Source: Mesorhizobium sp. NZP2298
GTDB lineage: Bacteria > Pseudomonadota > Alphaproteobacteria > Rhizobiales > Rhizobiaceae
Length of the DNA stretch: 64,000 nt
Direction: 5' to 3'
Assembly (NCBI RefSeq): GCF_013170825.1
Contig: NZ_CP033365.1
Coordinates: 930,001-994,000, forward strand
Both the position numbers and the translations under genes were made by a program. Numbering within the stretch: position 1 is the stretch's first letter; each line of letters starts with the position of its first letter. The notes below the pieces were generated by a model that had not been told where the DNA came from, did no database searches, and worked only from the letters and a program-made list of their open reading frames with translations. This document shows positions 63,497 to 64,000 of this stretch, one piece after another.

Positions 63497-64000
63497 ATGC
63501 AATTCGACCTCTTGCTGAAGGGTGGCCGGCTGATCGATCCGGCGTCCGGGCTCGACGCCCAGTGCGATCTCGCCATCGCCAATGGCCGGGTCGCCACGAT
63601 CGACACCGACATCCCGGCGGATCGCGCCGCGCAGGTCGTCGACGCGACCGGCTGCATCGTCACGCCCGGCCTCGTCGACCTGCACAGCCACGTCTATTGG
63701 GGCGGCACCTCGCTTGGCGTCGATGCCGACCGGCTGGCGGCCAAGAGCGGCACCACCACCTTCATCGATGCCGGCAGTGCGGGCGCCGGCAATTTCCTCG
63801 GCTTCCGCCGCCATGTCATGGAGCGCTCCAGGGTGCGCATCCTGGCCTATGTCAACATTTCCTTTGCCGGCATCTTCGGTTTCTCGCAGACGGTGTCGGT
63901 CGGCGAGTGCAGCGATCTCAGGCTCTGCGAACCGCGCGAGGTGGTTGCCGCCGCGCGCGAGCACGCCGACGTGGTCGTCGGCGTGAAAGTCCGCTCCGGC
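63497..64000 (+). CDS. Amidohydrolase/deacetylase metallohydrolase (partial, runs off the window)
   Basis: The first 168 codons of an amidohydrolase-superfamily enzyme are visible. It opens with FDLLLKGGRLIDPASGLDAQ, and metal-binding His63 and His65 are in VTPGLVDLHSHVYWGG. SGTTTFIDAGSAGAGNFLGF is like the COG3964 deacetylase or dihydroorotase-like group. GGAGGG lies before the ATG at 63497. The 3' end lies beyond base 64000. It follows the RidA gene and should cleave an amide or cyclic amide; the exact substrate cannot be read from this part. Confidence 0.88.
   Translation, partial: MQFDLLLKGGRLIDPASGLDAQCDLAIANGRVATIDTDIPADRAAQVVDATGCIVTPGLVDLHSHVYWGGTSLGVDADRLAAKSGTTTFIDAGSAGAGNFLGFRRHVMERSRVRILAYVNISFAGIFGFSQTVSVGECSDLRLCEPREVVAAAREHADVVVGVKVRSG

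Overview
The window is chromosomal DNA of a Rhizobiales alphaproteobacterium, most likely Mesorhizobium or a close relative. The reasons are the high GC content with strong G/C bias at third codon positions, the ori-proximal gene order (maf, aroE, coaE, dnaQ / ppsR / oriC / hemE, hemJ, rho / mnmE, mnmG, rsmG, parA, parB, holA), parS-type TTTCACGTGAAA palindromes, CtrA- and CcrM-type motifs, and many short rhizobial intergenic palindromic repeats. No rRNA, tRNA, CRISPR array, prophage or intact insertion sequence was seen. Species identity is inference.

Layout. 1-6.3 kb: a Tat-exported peptide-type ABC binding protein, then the ori-linked block secB, fxsA, a Tim44-domain gene, mltA, smr and an XRE regulator. 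6.4-21 kb: accessory genes that appear to split this block from dnaQ. They are a small secreted Cys/Gly-rich protein, a transglutaminase-like peptidase behind a perfect CtrA-type box, PHA depolymerase, RlpA, an Rrf2 regulator with an FAD protein and the reverse transsulfuration pair (CBS and a CGS/CGL-type enzyme), a GlxA-type AraC regulator, two low-GC orphan genes, and a DddP-like M24 enzyme followed by a cysteine hydrolase and an HSL-type esterase. 21-37.7 kb: the replication-origin core. oriC lies at about 24.77-25.17 kb between ppsR and hemE, with DnaA boxes and an AT-rich stretch dense in GANTC sites. A parS cluster lies between mnmE and mnmG, with further sites inside rsmG and hemE; parA and parB follow.

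38.2-43.5 kb: a complete branched-chain 2-oxo acid dehydrogenase complex (E1 alpha, E1 beta, E2, then E3 after an inserted repeat). 43.7-50 kb: a saccharopine-dehydrogenase-family gene divergent from an Lrp/AsnC regulator, a small membrane gene possibly broken by a frameshift, an OmpR-type two-component system with a COG4705 membrane protein and a small exported protein, and an ICMT-like methyltransferase. 50-60.4 kb: a tight minus-strand operon (NDP-forming acyl-CoA synthetase, acyl-CoA dehydrogenase, spermidine/putrescine-type ABC importer, FAD amine oxidase) preceded by overlapping TetR and LysR genes. It looks like an uptake and catabolism route for an amine-bearing acid. 60.6-64 kb: a broken class III aminotransferase, an orphan C39-like cysteine-peptidase-fold protein, an NTF2-like protein, a RidA protein and the start of an amidohydrolase that runs off the edge.

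The strongest points for a second look are the GANTC-rich oriC, the three identical parS-like sites that each carry a GANTC site, the DddP-like enzyme that keeps the metal site but appears to lack the catalytic Asp, the orphan C39-like protein, and a family of bounded palindromic intergenic elements.
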